Source: an uncultured Clostridia bacterium (GTDB lineage: Bacteria; Bacillota; Clostridia; UMGS1883). Taken from it: a stretch of 64,000 nucleotides of DNA. The notes under the pieces were generated by a model. That model saw only the letters and a program-made list of their open reading frames with translations. It was not told the origin of the DNA and did not search any database. Below are positions 42,100-50,904 of this stretch, piece by piece. The stretch's first letter is position 1. The number at the start of each line of letters is the position of its first letter. Made by a program: the position numbers and the translations under genes. The stretch spans positions 1-64,000 of the forward strand of contig CAKSFM010000004.1 of the NCBI GenBank assembly GCA_934454525.1. Direction: 5' to 3'.

Positions 42100-42936
42100 A
42101 TGGATAAAACATCACTTAAAATCAAAATGTTATATGATAAAATGAGCAAGGCGGAAAAACGAATTGCCGATAAAATATTTTCCTCCCCCGGTCAAATCAT
42201 TTCGCTATCTATTGTTGAGCTTGCCGAGCTCTGCCAGTGCAGCGAAGCAACAATTGTCCGATTCTCCAAAAGACTGGGGTTAAGCGGTTACCAGGAGCTT
42301 AAAATTTCACTTGCCGCGGAGGGCGGAAGTTCAACCGTAAGCACACATATAAAATCCGGCGATTCTCCGTATGAAATGTACGAAAAGGTGTGCAATGATA
42401 TATATTGCGCCCTTGAAATGACGAAAAAGTCACTTTCTCCGGAAAGCCTTTACCTTGCCGCTCAGAAAATCAGCACCGCCGAGCATATTGTAATCTTCGG
42501 ATTGGGCAACTCGGCATCGGTTGCAATGGACGCCGGGCATAAATTTCTCCGCGCCGGACTTAATGCCGTTTCATATTCAGATAATCATATGCAGGTAATA
42601 GCGGCTTCTCATCTTACGGATAAGGACGCCGCAATTGCAATATCCCATTCCGGTTCATCAAAGGACATTATTGATGCGCTGAAAATCGCCCGTGATCACG
42701 GTGCATCAACAATCACTGTAACAAATGCCGGGAAATCACCGATTTTAAAATACAGCGACATTGTGCTTAATACCTCGGCAATGGAAACACGCTATAATAT
42801 CCTTGCGCTGAACTCGCGGATTGCACAGCTTTCCATTATTGACGCATTGTATTTTTACGTTGTATACAATCACAGTGAAAAGGCAATCGAATCAATAAAG
42901 GAAACCGAGCATTCACTGCTGAACAAAAAATACTGA
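42100..42936 (+). CDS. RpiR-family transcriptional regulator (HTH-SIS)
   Basis: A 278-residue regulator; the start at 42100 follows GGAG and trims 15 in-frame codons that lie in the promoter. The N-terminal RpiR HTH (MSKAEKRIADKIFSSPGQII, SIVELAELCQCSEATIVRFSKRLGLSGYQEL) is followed by a SIS sugar-phosphate domain (IVIFGLGNSASVAMDAGHKF; AIAISHSGSSKDIIDAL). SIS domains bind phosphosugars, so the inducer is probably an intermediate of the divergent operon. Palindromes in the shared intergenic region are the likely targets. Confidence 0.95.
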   Translation: MDKTSLKIKMLYDKMSKAEKRIADKIFSSPGQIISLSIVELAELCQCSEATIVRFSKRLGLSGYQELKISLAAEGGSSTVSTHIKSGDSPYEMYEKVCNDIYCALEMTKKSLSPESLYLAAQKISTAEHIVIFGLGNSASVAMDAGHKFLRAGLNAVSYSDNHMQVIAASHLTDKDAAIAISHSGSSKDIIDALKIARDHGASTITVTNAGKSPILKYSDIVLNTSAMETRYNILALNSRIAQLSIIDALYFYVVYNHSEKAIESIKETEHSLLNKKY

Positions 42937-42938
42937 GA

Positions 42939-42980
42939 ACAGGGGTTGCAGCAAATTTTGCTGCAACCCCTGTTTTTTTT
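42939..42980 (+). terminator. intrinsic terminator of the RpiR gene
   Basis: ACAGGGGTTGCAGCAAA (42939-42955) pairs perfectly with 42957-42973, followed by eight T's. It also faces the convergent acetylesterase remnant and may work both ways. Confidence 0.92.
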
Positions 42981-43506
42981 ACTGTGCGTTAATTTCCGAA
43001 AGCGCCGCTTTATTAAGCGGGCGCAGATTTGTCAGAGATTCAAGGACTGTCACTCCGATTTTCTCAGCGCCGTCTGCCGGGATGCTGAACGAAAAATCAG
43101 CAGCTTCATTGATTACTGTCGGAATATCTTTAATTTCAACACTTGCCAGCGCGCCGCTTACATATCTTGCAATCACTGCTTTCGCCGTGTTTTTGAGCAG
43201 GCGCGTTTCAACTGTGCTTCCGCTGACAGTTATGGTATTGCCGTCAGCATGAGTAAACTTGACTATAAGGCTGTCTCCGTCTTTTCTTACGGAATCAAAC
43301 AGCGGACCGGAATATTCCTCCGCGCTGCCGTAAAGCTTTGCTGCGGCGGCGCGTGCAAGGCGCTCACCCACAGGTGCCTTATATGCCGGATGAATGTCAG
43401 CTTTTTCGCCTATATCAATCGTTGTTATCATGGTGCTGCGGTCATCCCTCTGCCACAGCTGAAGCTGCGTTTGGCGAAAATCCGCCGTATTCCCCTGTAA
43501 CATCAA
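42979..43506 (-). pseudogene. C-terminal remnant of a sialate O-acetylesterase
   Basis: The frame encodes FRQTQLQLWQRDDRSTMITT then IDIGEKADIHPAYKAPVGER and LARAAAAKLYGSAEEYSGPL. This is the C-terminal part of SGNH-type sialate O-acetylesterases, where DIHP carries the catalytic Asp-x-x-His. The catalytic N-terminal ~350 residues with the nucleophile Ser are gone. The homology begins near 43490, where the sequence switches abruptly into a sensor-protein fragment in a different frame. The apparent ATG at 43506 is therefore an accident of the deletion junction. Confidence 0.8.
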
Positions 43507-44232
43507 GCGTTATGTTATCCCTGTCGTTTTCGCTGTATTTATCCGATGAAATTACCGTTATAACGCTGTCGCTGTTTCTGAAAACAACTGAGCCGTTATA
43601 TGTTTCATAAATGGTTTTGAGTTCATTTCTAAACCAGTTCACATCAATCGTAAATATAACAACAGCGCTCGTTTCATGATTCAGAAGCGGAACTATATAT
43701 AAAACAACATCCTTTTCGGCAATTCCGTACCTGGTAACATGCTTAACCGGAATCATTACAGGCACATCGGTTTTATTTATCCAGTAATCGGTTTCCCTGC
43801 TGCTCACGTCCGAAAAAAGATATGCCTGCGAGAAAAAGTCCTCTGTGCTCTCATAATTCTGCGTTGTATATATTCCGTCTTGTCCGCGGTAATAAAATGC
43901 AATTTCATCAAAAAAGCATCGACAAACAAGTACTTTTTCAACGCTTTGATCGTTGTCATCCGGGAATATTCCGTGCCGACTCTTTTATTAAGCTTGATAT
44001 CTTCATTATTATACATATCCGCGGCAATTTTATTCATCAGACTGATATTATCGTTTATTTTTGCCGCCGCACGTTCCATCTGCATTTTTGCATTTGTTTC
44101 AATTTCTTTCTGCAAAAAGCTCGTCAGGCTGTTCACAATCATAATCAGCAATATTATTATAGGAATAATATAGATTACAATATGCGTGATAAAGCTTTTT
44201 TTAAAATATTTTGAATGAAATCTTCTTTTCAT
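43442..44232 (-). pseudogene. N-terminal remnant of a membrane sensor (AraC- or kinase-type), frameshifted
   Basis: The start at 44232 follows GGGAGC. One membrane span (HIVIYIIPIIILLIMIVNSL) leads into an extracytoplasmic domain, as in large AraC-type sensors and YesM-type kinases. The frame breaks at a run of six T's near 43907-43912: adding one T continues DAFFDEIAFYYRGQDGIYTT into the second frame (43442-43807). The sequence then ends at ~43490 by fusion to the acetylesterase remnant. The second span and the regulatory or kinase output domain are lost. Confidence 0.8.
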
Positions 44233-44385
44233 ACGACAGCTCCCGTCAGTTATACTTTCTGTATTTTACCACGCGTTTTCCATTTTCGCAATATGCAATT
44301 TCGAATAATCGGTATCGGCATTGTTAAATTACCGGTCGTCATTGACAATAAAACAACGATTTTTTAACAATACTGAAAACTTTTA

Positions 44386-44414
44386 TTGCCAAAACGCGGA
44401 TTTTGTTTTATAAT
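44386..44414 (+). promoter_or_regulatory. promoter of the DUF1846 gene
   Basis: TTGCCA (44386-44391) and TATAAT (44409-44414), spacing 17 bases, ~30 bases before the ATG at 44446. Confidence 0.8.
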
Positions 44415-44445
44415 AATTGTATATTATTTTTTCGGGGGTATTCTG

Positions 44446-45927
44446 ATGAACAAAATCGGATTTGATAATGACAAATATCTAAGTATGCAGTCGCACTGCA
44501 TCAGTGAAAGAATAGAACAGTTTAACGGAAAGCTTTACCTTGAGCTTGGCGGAAAGCTTTTTGATGACTATCACGCTTCACGTGTGCTGCCCGGCTTCTG
44601 CCCGGACAGCAAAATCAGAATGTTGCTTTATCTCGCCGAAAGCGCGGAAGTTATTATCGCGATTAATGCCTCCGATATTGAAAAAAACAAAATGCGCGGC
44701 GATCTCGGAATTACATATGATCACGATGTTATCCGTCTGATTGACGCGTTCCGCGGAATGGGACTTTTTGTGAGCAGTGTTGTGATGACGCAGTATACCG
44801 GTCAGTATAGCGCCGATGTGTTTAAAAAAAAGCTCACGAACTTTGGCATCAAGGTTTATCTGCATTATCCTATCACGGGATATCCGAACAACATTCCATT
44901 AATTGTCAGTGATGATGGTTATGGCAGAAATGAATATATTGAAACAACCAAGCCGCTTGTCATTGTAACAGCGCCCGGACCGGGTAGCGGCAAGCTTGCA
45001 ACGTGCCTTTCGCAGCTTTATCACGAACACAAACGCGGAGTTATGGCAGGCTATGCCAAATTTGAAACCTTTCCTGTCTGGAATCTGCCGCTTAAGCACC
45101 CTGTAAATCTTGCATACGAAGCTGCAACGGCGGATCTTAACGACCTTAACATGATTGACCCGTTCCACCTTGAAGCATACGGAAAAATGACTGTGAATTA
45201 CAACCGTGATGTTGAAGCGTTTCCGCTTCTAAAGGCTATGCTCGAAAAAATCCTCGGCAACAGTCCGTATGCCTCACCCACCGACATGGGCGTTAATATG
45301 GCAGGCAACTGCATTTTTGACGATGACGCGGTTTGTGCCGCGGCAAAGCAGGAAATCATCAGAAGATACTACAAGGTTTGCTGTGAAAAGCTCCTCGGAG
45401 GAGTTAATGAAAGCGCCGTGACAAAGGTTGAATCCATAATGCAGCAGGCAGGCGTTTCTCCGACCGATCGCCGTGTTGTAAAATTTGCGCTTGACAAGGC
45501 TCAGCTTTCCGGCGCACATTCAGTTGCAATTGAACTGGATAACGGTACTGTGGTAACCGGTAAAACAAGTATTCTTCTCGGTTCGGTTTCCGCCGCTCTG
45601 CTCAATGCAATGAAAGTTATGGCAGATATCAACGATGATGTGCCGCTGCTTGCACAGTCAATCATTGAACCGATTATAAAGCTAAAGCGCGAAATATTTC
45701 ACTCGGCAACGGCGCATCTCGATTCAAATGAAATGCTTATTGCACTTTCAAGCTGCGCCGTGGTCAATCCGCAGGCAAGTCTTGCACTGAGCACGGTATC
45801 ACGTTTGCGCGGAGCGGAGCTTCATTCCTCAGTTATGCTTTGCGAAGCGGATGAGCAGGTGTTAAAAAAGCTCGGAATAAATTACACTTGCGAGCCTGTG
45901 CGCCGTACGAAAGCATTTTATGAGTAG
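44446..45927 (+). CDS. DUF1846-domain protein (UPF0371)
   Basis: A 493-residue protein; the start at 44446 (MNKIGFDNDKYLSMQSHCIS) follows GGGGGT. The match to the DUF1846 family covers nearly the whole length: KLYLELGGKLFDDYHASRVL, then PGFCPDSKIRMLL, the P-loop-like APGPGSGKLATCLSQLYHEH, and PTDMGVNMAGNCI. The APGPGSGK segment suggests nucleotide binding. Structures exist for the family but the reaction is unsettled. It is a single gene with its own promoter and terminator, not visibly linked to neighbours. Confidence 0.93.
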   Translation: MNKIGFDNDKYLSMQSHCISERIEQFNGKLYLELGGKLFDDYHASRVLPGFCPDSKIRMLLYLAESAEVIIAINASDIEKNKMRGDLGITYDHDVIRLIDAFRGMGLFVSSVVMTQYTGQYSADVFKKKLTNFGIKVYLHYPITGYPNNIPLIVSDDGYGRNEYIETTKPLVIVTAPGPGSGKLATCLSQLYHEHKRGVMAGYAKFETFPVWNLPLKHPVNLAYEAATADLNDLNMIDPFHLEAYGKMTVNYNRDVEAFPLLKAMLEKILGNSPYASPTDMGVNMAGNCIFDDDAVCAAAKQEIIRRYYKVCCEKLLGGVNESAVTKVESIMQQAGVSPTDRRVVKFALDKAQLSGAHSVAIELDNGTVVTGKTSILLGSVSAALLNAMKVMADINDDVPLLAQSIIEPIIKLKREIFHSATAHLDSNEMLIALSSCAVVNPQASLALSTVSRLRGAELHSSVMLCEADEQVLKKLGINYTCEPVRRTKAFYE

Positions 45928-45933
45928 GATTAA

Positions 45934-45963
45934 CTTTCCATGCAAGTATTTTTGCATGGAAAG
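45934..45963 (+). terminator. terminator of the DUF1846 gene
   Basis: CTTTCCATGCAA (45934-45945) pairs perfectly with TTGCATGGAAAG (45952-45963) around a 6-base loop. No downstream T-run is present, so the efficiency is uncertain. Confidence 0.6.
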
Positions 45964-45998
45964 GACGAAAAATCCAATCAAAAAAATCTGAAAGACTT

Positions 45999-46098
45999 AA
46001 AAAGTCTGAAAATCAGGATTTTTCAAGGCGTAAGGGCGCAGACATACTGACGTATATCAAGCCCGACAACACAGAAAAAGACGATTTTCAGGCTTTTT
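45999..46098. repeat. 100-bp inverted-repeat element, possible MITE or structured RNA
   Basis: The 16-base arm 45999-46014 (ends GTCTGAAAATC) pairs with 46083-46098 with a single G-U position. Inside, GGGC/GCCC and ATAC/GTAT stems can extend a near-continuous hairpin. It lies in the gene-free stretch 45928-46231. The compact symmetric layout suggests a dispersed intergenic repeat or a small noncoding RNA. Confidence 0.5.
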
Positions 46099-46141
46099 GA
46101 GCGGGTTCGGATATTAACATATCTGCCTAGGCATAACAAGT

Positions 46142-46213
46142 AATCCCCCGAAATTTGAAATGAACCTCAAAAGCCGGTTGCTTTTTGAAGTTCATTTCAA
46201 AATCCGGGGGATT
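46142..46213 (-). terminator. long hairpin downstream of pyruvate kinase
   Basis: AATCCCCC (46142-46149) pairs with GGGGGATT (46206-46213). Inside, TTTGAAATGAAC pairs with GTTCATTTCAAA. It lies just past the pyk stop. No T-run follows on the minus strand. Confidence 0.6.
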
Positions 46214-46231
46214 TCATATGTAATACAGTTA

Positions 46232-47641
46232 TTATACCGTTTCAACCCTGATTGTGTTTGTTTTGCCGGAAATTCCCGCTCTGCCGCCGGTCATCACAAC
46301 TCTGTCGCCCTTTTCAAGCTTAAGCTTATCTTTTGCGGCAATCATTCCGTGATAGAATAAAACGTCCGTTGAGTTAAATTCCTCTGTCATAACAGGAGTA
46401 ACTCCCCATGAAAGCGCAAGCTTATACCAAACGCGCTTTTTAACCGTCATTCCGATTATATCGACAGGTGCACGGAAGCGCGAAACCATTCTGACGGTCA
46501 TTCCCGAAACGGAGCTTACAACAAGCGCCTTTGCATCAAGGTCGATTGCCATGCCGCAAGCCGCGTGGGAAATTGCGTCCACCTTATTTTTTATGATAAA
46601 CTGATTATTGTGAAAGCGTTTGTCATAGTGAATACGGTTCTCCGTTTCGGATGCAATATCAGCCATAACCTTAACCGTTTCAACAGGATATTTTCCGGCA
46701 GCCGATTCGCCGGAAAGCATAACGGCAGACGTTCCGTCATACACAGCGTTTGCAACATCGGAAATTTCGGCACGCGTCGGGCGCGGATTGTGAATCATCG
46801 ATTCAAGCATTTCCGTTGCAGTGATAACGCGTTTTCCGAGCAGACGGCACTTCGTGATAAGATACTTTTGGATCGCCGGAAGCTCTGTGAACGGAACTTC
46901 AACGCCGAGATCTCCTCTGCCAATCATTATTCCCTCACATTCTTCGCAAATTGATTCAATGTTATCAATACCGGTACGGTTTTCAATTTTTGCAATAACA
47001 TCAATATCAGCTCCGCCGTGTTCAAGCAGAAAGCTCTTAAGATCAATAAGATCCTGCCGGCGTGAAACAAATGACGCCGCAATAAAGTCAACTCCGTGCT
47101 TGATTCCGAACAAAATATCTTCTTTATCCTGTTCACTCAGATATTTCTGATTCAGAACCTTATTCGGGAAACTCATGCTCTTGCGGTCTGAAAGCTCTCC
47201 GCCGGTTACGGTTGTGCATATAACATCCGTTCCGGTGATCTTCTTAACCTCGAAAATCACAAGTCCGTTATTGACAAGAACGCGGTCGCCGACTGAAAGG
47301 TCATTAACAAGACCGCTGTAATTAACGCCGACAACGGATTCGTTTCCGACAATGTCACGCGTTGTAAACGTAAACTCATCACCGTCATGCACAGTTACCT
47401 TTCCGTTTTCAAATGTTTTTATTCTGTACTCCGGTCCCTTTGTGTCAAGCATTATTGCAATCGGGGCATTAAGCTCCTCACGCACCTTTTTTATCATTTC
47501 AATTTTTTTCAGATGCTCCTCATGCGAGCCGTGCGAAAAGTTCAGTCTGGCAACATTAAGTCCCGCTTCACACATTTTTCTGAAAATATTTTCATCGCTG
47601 CTTGCAGGTCCGATGGTGCATATAATTTTTGTTTTTCTCAA
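46232..47641 (-). CDS. pyk: pyruvate kinase
   Basis: A 469-residue glycolytic enzyme converting phosphoenolpyruvate and ADP to pyruvate and ATP. The N-terminus is TKIICTIGPASSDENIFRKM. The active-site Arg is in NVARLNFSHGSHEEHLKKI. The catalytic Lys segment is IDVIAKIENRTGIDNIESIC, and GIMIGRGDLGVEVPFTELPA carries the metal site. TATEMLESMIHNPRPTRAEI follows. It ends at the C-domain without the extra PEP-utiliser domain found in Bacillus pyruvate kinases. It stands alone between two hairpins. Confidence 0.97.
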   Translation of the reverse strand: MRKTKIICTIGPASSDENIFRKMCEAGLNVARLNFSHGSHEEHLKKIEMIKKVREELNAPIAIMLDTKGPEYRIKTFENGKVTVHDGDEFTFTTRDIVGNESVVGVNYSGLVNDLSVGDRVLVNNGLVIFEVKKITGTDVICTTVTGGELSDRKSMSFPNKVLNQKYLSEQDKEDILFGIKHGVDFIAASFVSRRQDLIDLKSFLLEHGGADIDVIAKIENRTGIDNIESICEECEGIMIGRGDLGVEVPFTELPAIQKYLITKCRLLGKRVITATEMLESMIHNPRPTRAEISDVANAVYDGTSAVMLSGESAAGKYPVETVKVMADIASETENRIHYDKRFHNNQFIIKNKVDAISHAACGMAIDLDAKALVVSSVSGMTVRMVSRFRAPVDIIGMTVKKRVWYKLALSWGVTPVMTEEFNSTDVLFYHGMIAAKDKLKLEKGDRVVMTGGRAGISGKTNTIRVETV

Positions 47642-47726
47642 AGCCGTATCCCCCTCATTGTTTCAAAAACCAACCTATTATATATCATAATATGTTTTTT
47701 TCTTCAAGTCAATATATTTTCGGTTA

Positions 47727-47784
47727 AAATTCAGTAAAGGGGATGTAAAAAGCCGGTGCTTTTCATATCCCCTTTACCGAATTT
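47727..47784 (-). terminator. terminator of the tryptophan-type ABC operon
   Basis: GTAAAGGGGAT (47734-47744) pairs with ATCCCCTTTAC (47767-47777), extended outward by AAATTC/GAATTT with single mismatches. TTTT follows on the minus strand. Confidence 0.7.
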
Positions 47785-47799
47785 AAAAATATTCTTTTA

Positions 47800-48582
47800 T
47801 TAATTGCCGCATTCAATGCTTATTTCATTAAATATTTTAAGCAAATCGTCTGTTGACTGATTTTTCCTTGCTTCGCCCGAGGAATCATGCACAATATTTC
47901 CGTTATGCATCATAACGGTGCGGTTACCGTAGTCCACTGCATAGCGCAGATTATGCGTTACCATCAGCGTTGTTATACCTTTGCTTTCAACAACGCGGCG
48001 CGTCAGCTCCATGACGATATCGCTTGACTTTGGGTCAAGAGCCGCAGTATGCTCATCAAGCAGCAAAATATCGGGTTTGACCATTGTTGCCATAATGAGA
48101 GCGAGCGCCTGGCGCTGACCGCCGGAAAGTGCGCCCGAAAGTGTGTTCAGCCTGTTTTCAAGTCCGAGTCCGAGGATTTCAAGCTGAGAGCGGTAAAAAT
48201 CCTTTCGCTTATGATTCAGTCCGCGGCTCAGATTAAACGGCTTAAGCTTGTTGTCGGCTATTGACATATTTTCAAAAATTGTCATTGACGGACACGTTCC
48301 CATTGCCGGATTCTGAAACACACGCGCAATTTTCTCGGCGCGCTTGTAATTTTTCTGATGAGTTATATCCTTCCCGTCGAGAATTATTTTGCCGGCTGAA
48401 GGCGTCACATCGCCCGAAATCATATTCAGAATCGTTGTTTTTCCCGAACCGTTCGAACCGACAACCGCAATAAACTGCCCGTTTTCAATGCTCATGCTGA
48501 AATCCTCAAACAGGCGTTTTTCATCAATTGTGCCTTTATTGAATATCTTTGTGATATTTTGCAGTTCAAGCATTCTCGTCAC
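47800..48582 (-). CDS. ABC transporter ATPase (TrpZ-like)
   Basis: A 260-residue ABC ATPase: Walker A VVGSNGSGKTTILNMISGD, signature LSGALSGGQRQALALIMATM, Walker B ILLLDEHTAALDPKSSDIVM, and the H-loop TTLMVTHNLRYAV. The Glu-His at Walker B (DEHTAALDP) is typical of the ATPases that pair with ABC_sub_bind-type binding proteins. It is the last gene of an importer operon whose leader is a UGG T-box, so tryptophan or a precursor is the probable cargo. Its start overlaps the permease stop. Confidence 0.93.
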   Translation of the reverse strand: MTRMLELQNITKIFNKGTIDEKRLFEDFSMSIENGQFIAVVGSNGSGKTTILNMISGDVTPSAGKIILDGKDITHQKNYKRAEKIARVFQNPAMGTCPSMTIFENMSIADNKLKPFNLSRGLNHKRKDFYRSQLEILGLGLENRLNTLSGALSGGQRQALALIMATMVKPDILLLDEHTAALDPKSSDIVMELTRRVVESKGITTLMVTHNLRYAVDYGNRTVMMHNGNIVHDSSGEARKNQSTDDLLKIFNEISIECGN

Positions 48583-49459
48583 CCCGATTCAGAATAAAGT
48601 TGTTGATGCAAAGCGTGATAACAAACAGGACGGATATAATCAGATTGAGATCGCTCGCTTCAAAGCCTGCCATAAGCGCAAGCGAAATACAAGCCTTGTA
48701 AACAATCATTCCGATAACAACTGCCGTTGTAACGCCCATGAAGCGCAGTCTGCCGAAAATTGTTGTTCCGATTATAACGGCGGCAAGACCCATTACCATT
48801 TTTCCCGTTCCGCCGGCAACGTTAAAGGAAAATGTACTTTGCAGATTCACTGCGCCGGAAAGTGCAACAAGACCGTTTGCAAGTGACAAACCGAAAATTT
48901 TCATCGTACCGGGGTTTTTCGCAAGCGACACTACGAGCGCCGGATTATCTCCGACGCTGCGCAGCAGAAAGCCGGACTTCGTTTTCAGATACAAATCGAG
49001 AACAAGCTTGACGGCAAGCATAATTACCGCCACCGTTATAAGCTTTGCATACGGCGCAAGCGCCGGCGGAAGTATGCCCGAAACCGAGGTGAAAATCGTT
49101 TGCTGATTAATGAGATTTTCGGTCGGTCTGCCGACAATTCTGTAATTAATTGAGTACAGCATTGTCATGACTATGATTCCCGAAAGCAAATCCTTTATCT
49201 TCAGTTTTTCGTTCAGCACACCGGTCAGCATACCTGCAAGCATGCCTGCCGCAAATGAAACCGGGAGCGTTATCCACGGATTTGTTCCGCCGATAATCAG
49301 CCTTGTTGCAACAGCAGCGCCGAGCGGGAACGTTCCGTCAACAGACAAATCCGCAAAATCAAGCACTCTGTAGCTGATATATATTCCAAGTGCCAAAAGT
49401 CCGTATATAAGCCCTTCAATTAATATTCCGATTATTAAATCCGTTACTACCGAAGCCAC
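48566..49459 (-). CDS. ABC transporter permease (TrpY-like)
   Basis: A 297-residue membrane protein with about eight hydrophobic segments. It belongs to the branched-chain-amino-acid permease superfamily: GLLALGIYISYRVLDFADLS, then VDGTFPLGAAV near the N-terminus, and SGAVNLQSTFSFNVAGGTGK in the core. This subfamily pairs with ABC_sub_bind lipoproteins. It overlaps the ATPase gene by 17 bases and follows the binding-protein gene by 19 bases. Confidence 0.93.
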   Translation of the reverse strand: MASVVTDLIIGILIEGLIYGLLALGIYISYRVLDFADLSVDGTFPLGAAVATRLIIGGTNPWITLPVSFAAGMLAGMLTGVLNEKLKIKDLLSGIIVMTMLYSINYRIVGRPTENLINQQTIFTSVSGILPPALAPYAKLITVAVIMLAVKLVLDLYLKTKSGFLLRSVGDNPALVVSLAKNPGTMKIFGLSLANGLVALSGAVNLQSTFSFNVAGGTGKMVMGLAAVIIGTTIFGRLRFMGVTTAVVIGMIVYKACISLALMAGFEASDLNLIISVLFVITLCINNFILNRGDENA

Positions 49460-49478
49460 CGGGGCTTCACCCCTTCCT

Positions 49479-50495
49479 TTATTTTACCTTGTCAGCTTTT
49501 GCGGCGATTTCGCCGTCCGTCTGAACGCCGAACTTTTCGGCAGCCGTTGTGTTAAGAGTAAACTTTGTGTCTTTCATTGTTTCAAAAGGAATGTTTTCAA
49601 TTTTTTCGCCGCCGAGAACGCGCGCTGCCATTTCTCCAGCCTGCACACCGAGTGCAAAATAATCAAGTCCCGCGGAAGCCAGGCAGCCGTTTTTAACCTG
49701 TTCCTCCTCCGAGCCGAACACAGGGATATTCTTGTCATTTGCTTTCTGAACAAGAAGTGCAAGGTTGTTTACAACCGTGTTATCGGTAAGGTTCGATATG
49801 CAGTCAACCTCATTTAAAATAACGTCAATCGCCTGCGAAATTTCAGCCTCTGTTCCTATTCCCTTTTCAACGATTTCAAAACCGTATTTTCCTGCAAGTT
49901 CCTTGTATGTTTTAAGTGTGCTTACCGAATTATCCTCGCTTGTTGTGAAAAGGATACCGATTTTCTTTGCTTCCGGCAGAAGCTCACGAATGAGTTTAAG
50001 CTGATCCTCAACCGGCAGCCTGTCACTCACGCCGCTGATTCCGGGGATTGTTTCCGTTTCGGATTTTGCAAGCTTTGCCGCAACGGGGTCGGAAATCGCA
50101 TTGAAAATAACCGGGATTTTCTTTTCAAGGCAAACGGAGTAAAGCGTTTGTGCAGACGGTGTTGAAATACCGCAGACAAGGTCTTTTCTTGCACTTGCAA
50201 AGTTCTGCGCAATCTGCGCTGCGAGCGACATATCGTTCTGAGCGGATTTAAATTCAATATCCGCGTTTTCTCCGTCAACATATCCCTCGTTCTTCAGTCC
50301 TTCTATAAAACCCTCACGGCAGTTGTCGAGCGACGGATGATCCGTAATCTGGGTTACACCGATCTTATAAACCTTTTTATCCTTTCCGGAATCCGAGGAG
50401 GATTTCTGACTGCAGCCGCTCATAATAAGCGATGCACAGAGAAGCATGCCTGCCATTTTTGCAATTACCTTTGATTTTTTCATGTTAGACAACAC
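49479..50495 (-). CDS. ABC transporter substrate-binding lipoprotein (TrpX-like)
   Basis: A 338-residue protein with a lipoprotein signal; the lipobox is LIMSGC and the mature N-terminus CSQKSSSDSGKDKKV. The body is an ABC_sub_bind (DUF534) periplasmic-binding fold: IGVTQITDHPSLDNCREGFI, AQNFASARKDLVCGISTPSA, then IPVFGSEEEQVKNGCLASAG. It is tethered to the outer membrane face and delivers substrate to the permease. The T-box upstream has a UGG specifier, matching a TrpXYZ-type tryptophan importer. Confidence 0.93.
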   Translation of the reverse strand: MLSNMKKSKVIAKMAGMLLCASLIMSGCSQKSSSDSGKDKKVYKIGVTQITDHPSLDNCREGFIEGLKNEGYVDGENADIEFKSAQNDMSLAAQIAQNFASARKDLVCGISTPSAQTLYSVCLEKKIPVIFNAISDPVAAKLAKSETETIPGISGVSDRLPVEDQLKLIRELLPEAKKIGILFTTSEDNSVSTLKTYKELAGKYGFEIVEKGIGTEAEISQAIDVILNEVDCISNLTDNTVVNNLALLVQKANDKNIPVFGSEEEQVKNGCLASAGLDYFALGVQAGEMAARVLGGEKIENIPFETMKDTKFTLNTTAAEKFGVQTDGEIAAKADKVK

Positions 50496-50515
50496 CTTTC
50501 AAAAAATTTTTTTGC

Positions 50516-50817
50516 ACTAAAAATCCCGACAGCTGTAACGCTGTCGGGACGATTTAACTAAACCGTGGTGCCACCCCACTTGAAAGCCTTCCGCTTTCCG
50601 CTTTATCGGATACTCCGTATCTAAACGGTTAATACCCTGTATCTGTAACGTGATACACACGTCGGAAGCTAATAACGTGCAAACTGCTTTCGCCTCCGCT
50701 CCTCCGAGACCCATTCACCATGCTGCTCCGCACCGTACCTCACACCACCGACGGCTCGCTTTCCGAAGCACATCACAGCTACTATTTCTCTTCAATGGAT
50801 TTAGCTAATATTTATTT
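50516..50817 (-). ncRNA. T-box leader with UGG (Trp) specifier
   Basis: Minus-strand leader. The conserved T-box sequence GGGTGGCACCACGG lies at about 50563-50577. The specifier loop has GAAUGGGUC, with UGG at 50713-50711. The terminator stem TCCCGACAGC/GCTGTCGGGA (50524-50549) is followed by a T-run to 50516. Uncharged tRNA-Trp binding would stabilise the antiterminator and switch on the ABC importer. The UGG codon assignment is from position in the loop. Confidence 0.92.
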
Positions 50818-50823
50818 TTTATC

Positions 50824-50852
50824 ATAATAACACCGCTGCTGCTGTTTGTCAA
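50824..50852 (-). promoter_or_regulatory. promoter of the T-box/trp importer operon
   Basis: Minus strand: TTGACA (50852-50847) and TATTAT (50829-50824), spacing 17 bases, directly before the T-box leader. Confidence 0.85.
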
Positions 50853-50904
50853 GCGTTTTTATACATTTTATGCGAAAATTTTTCAAATGTGCCTTTTTTC
50901 CGCA

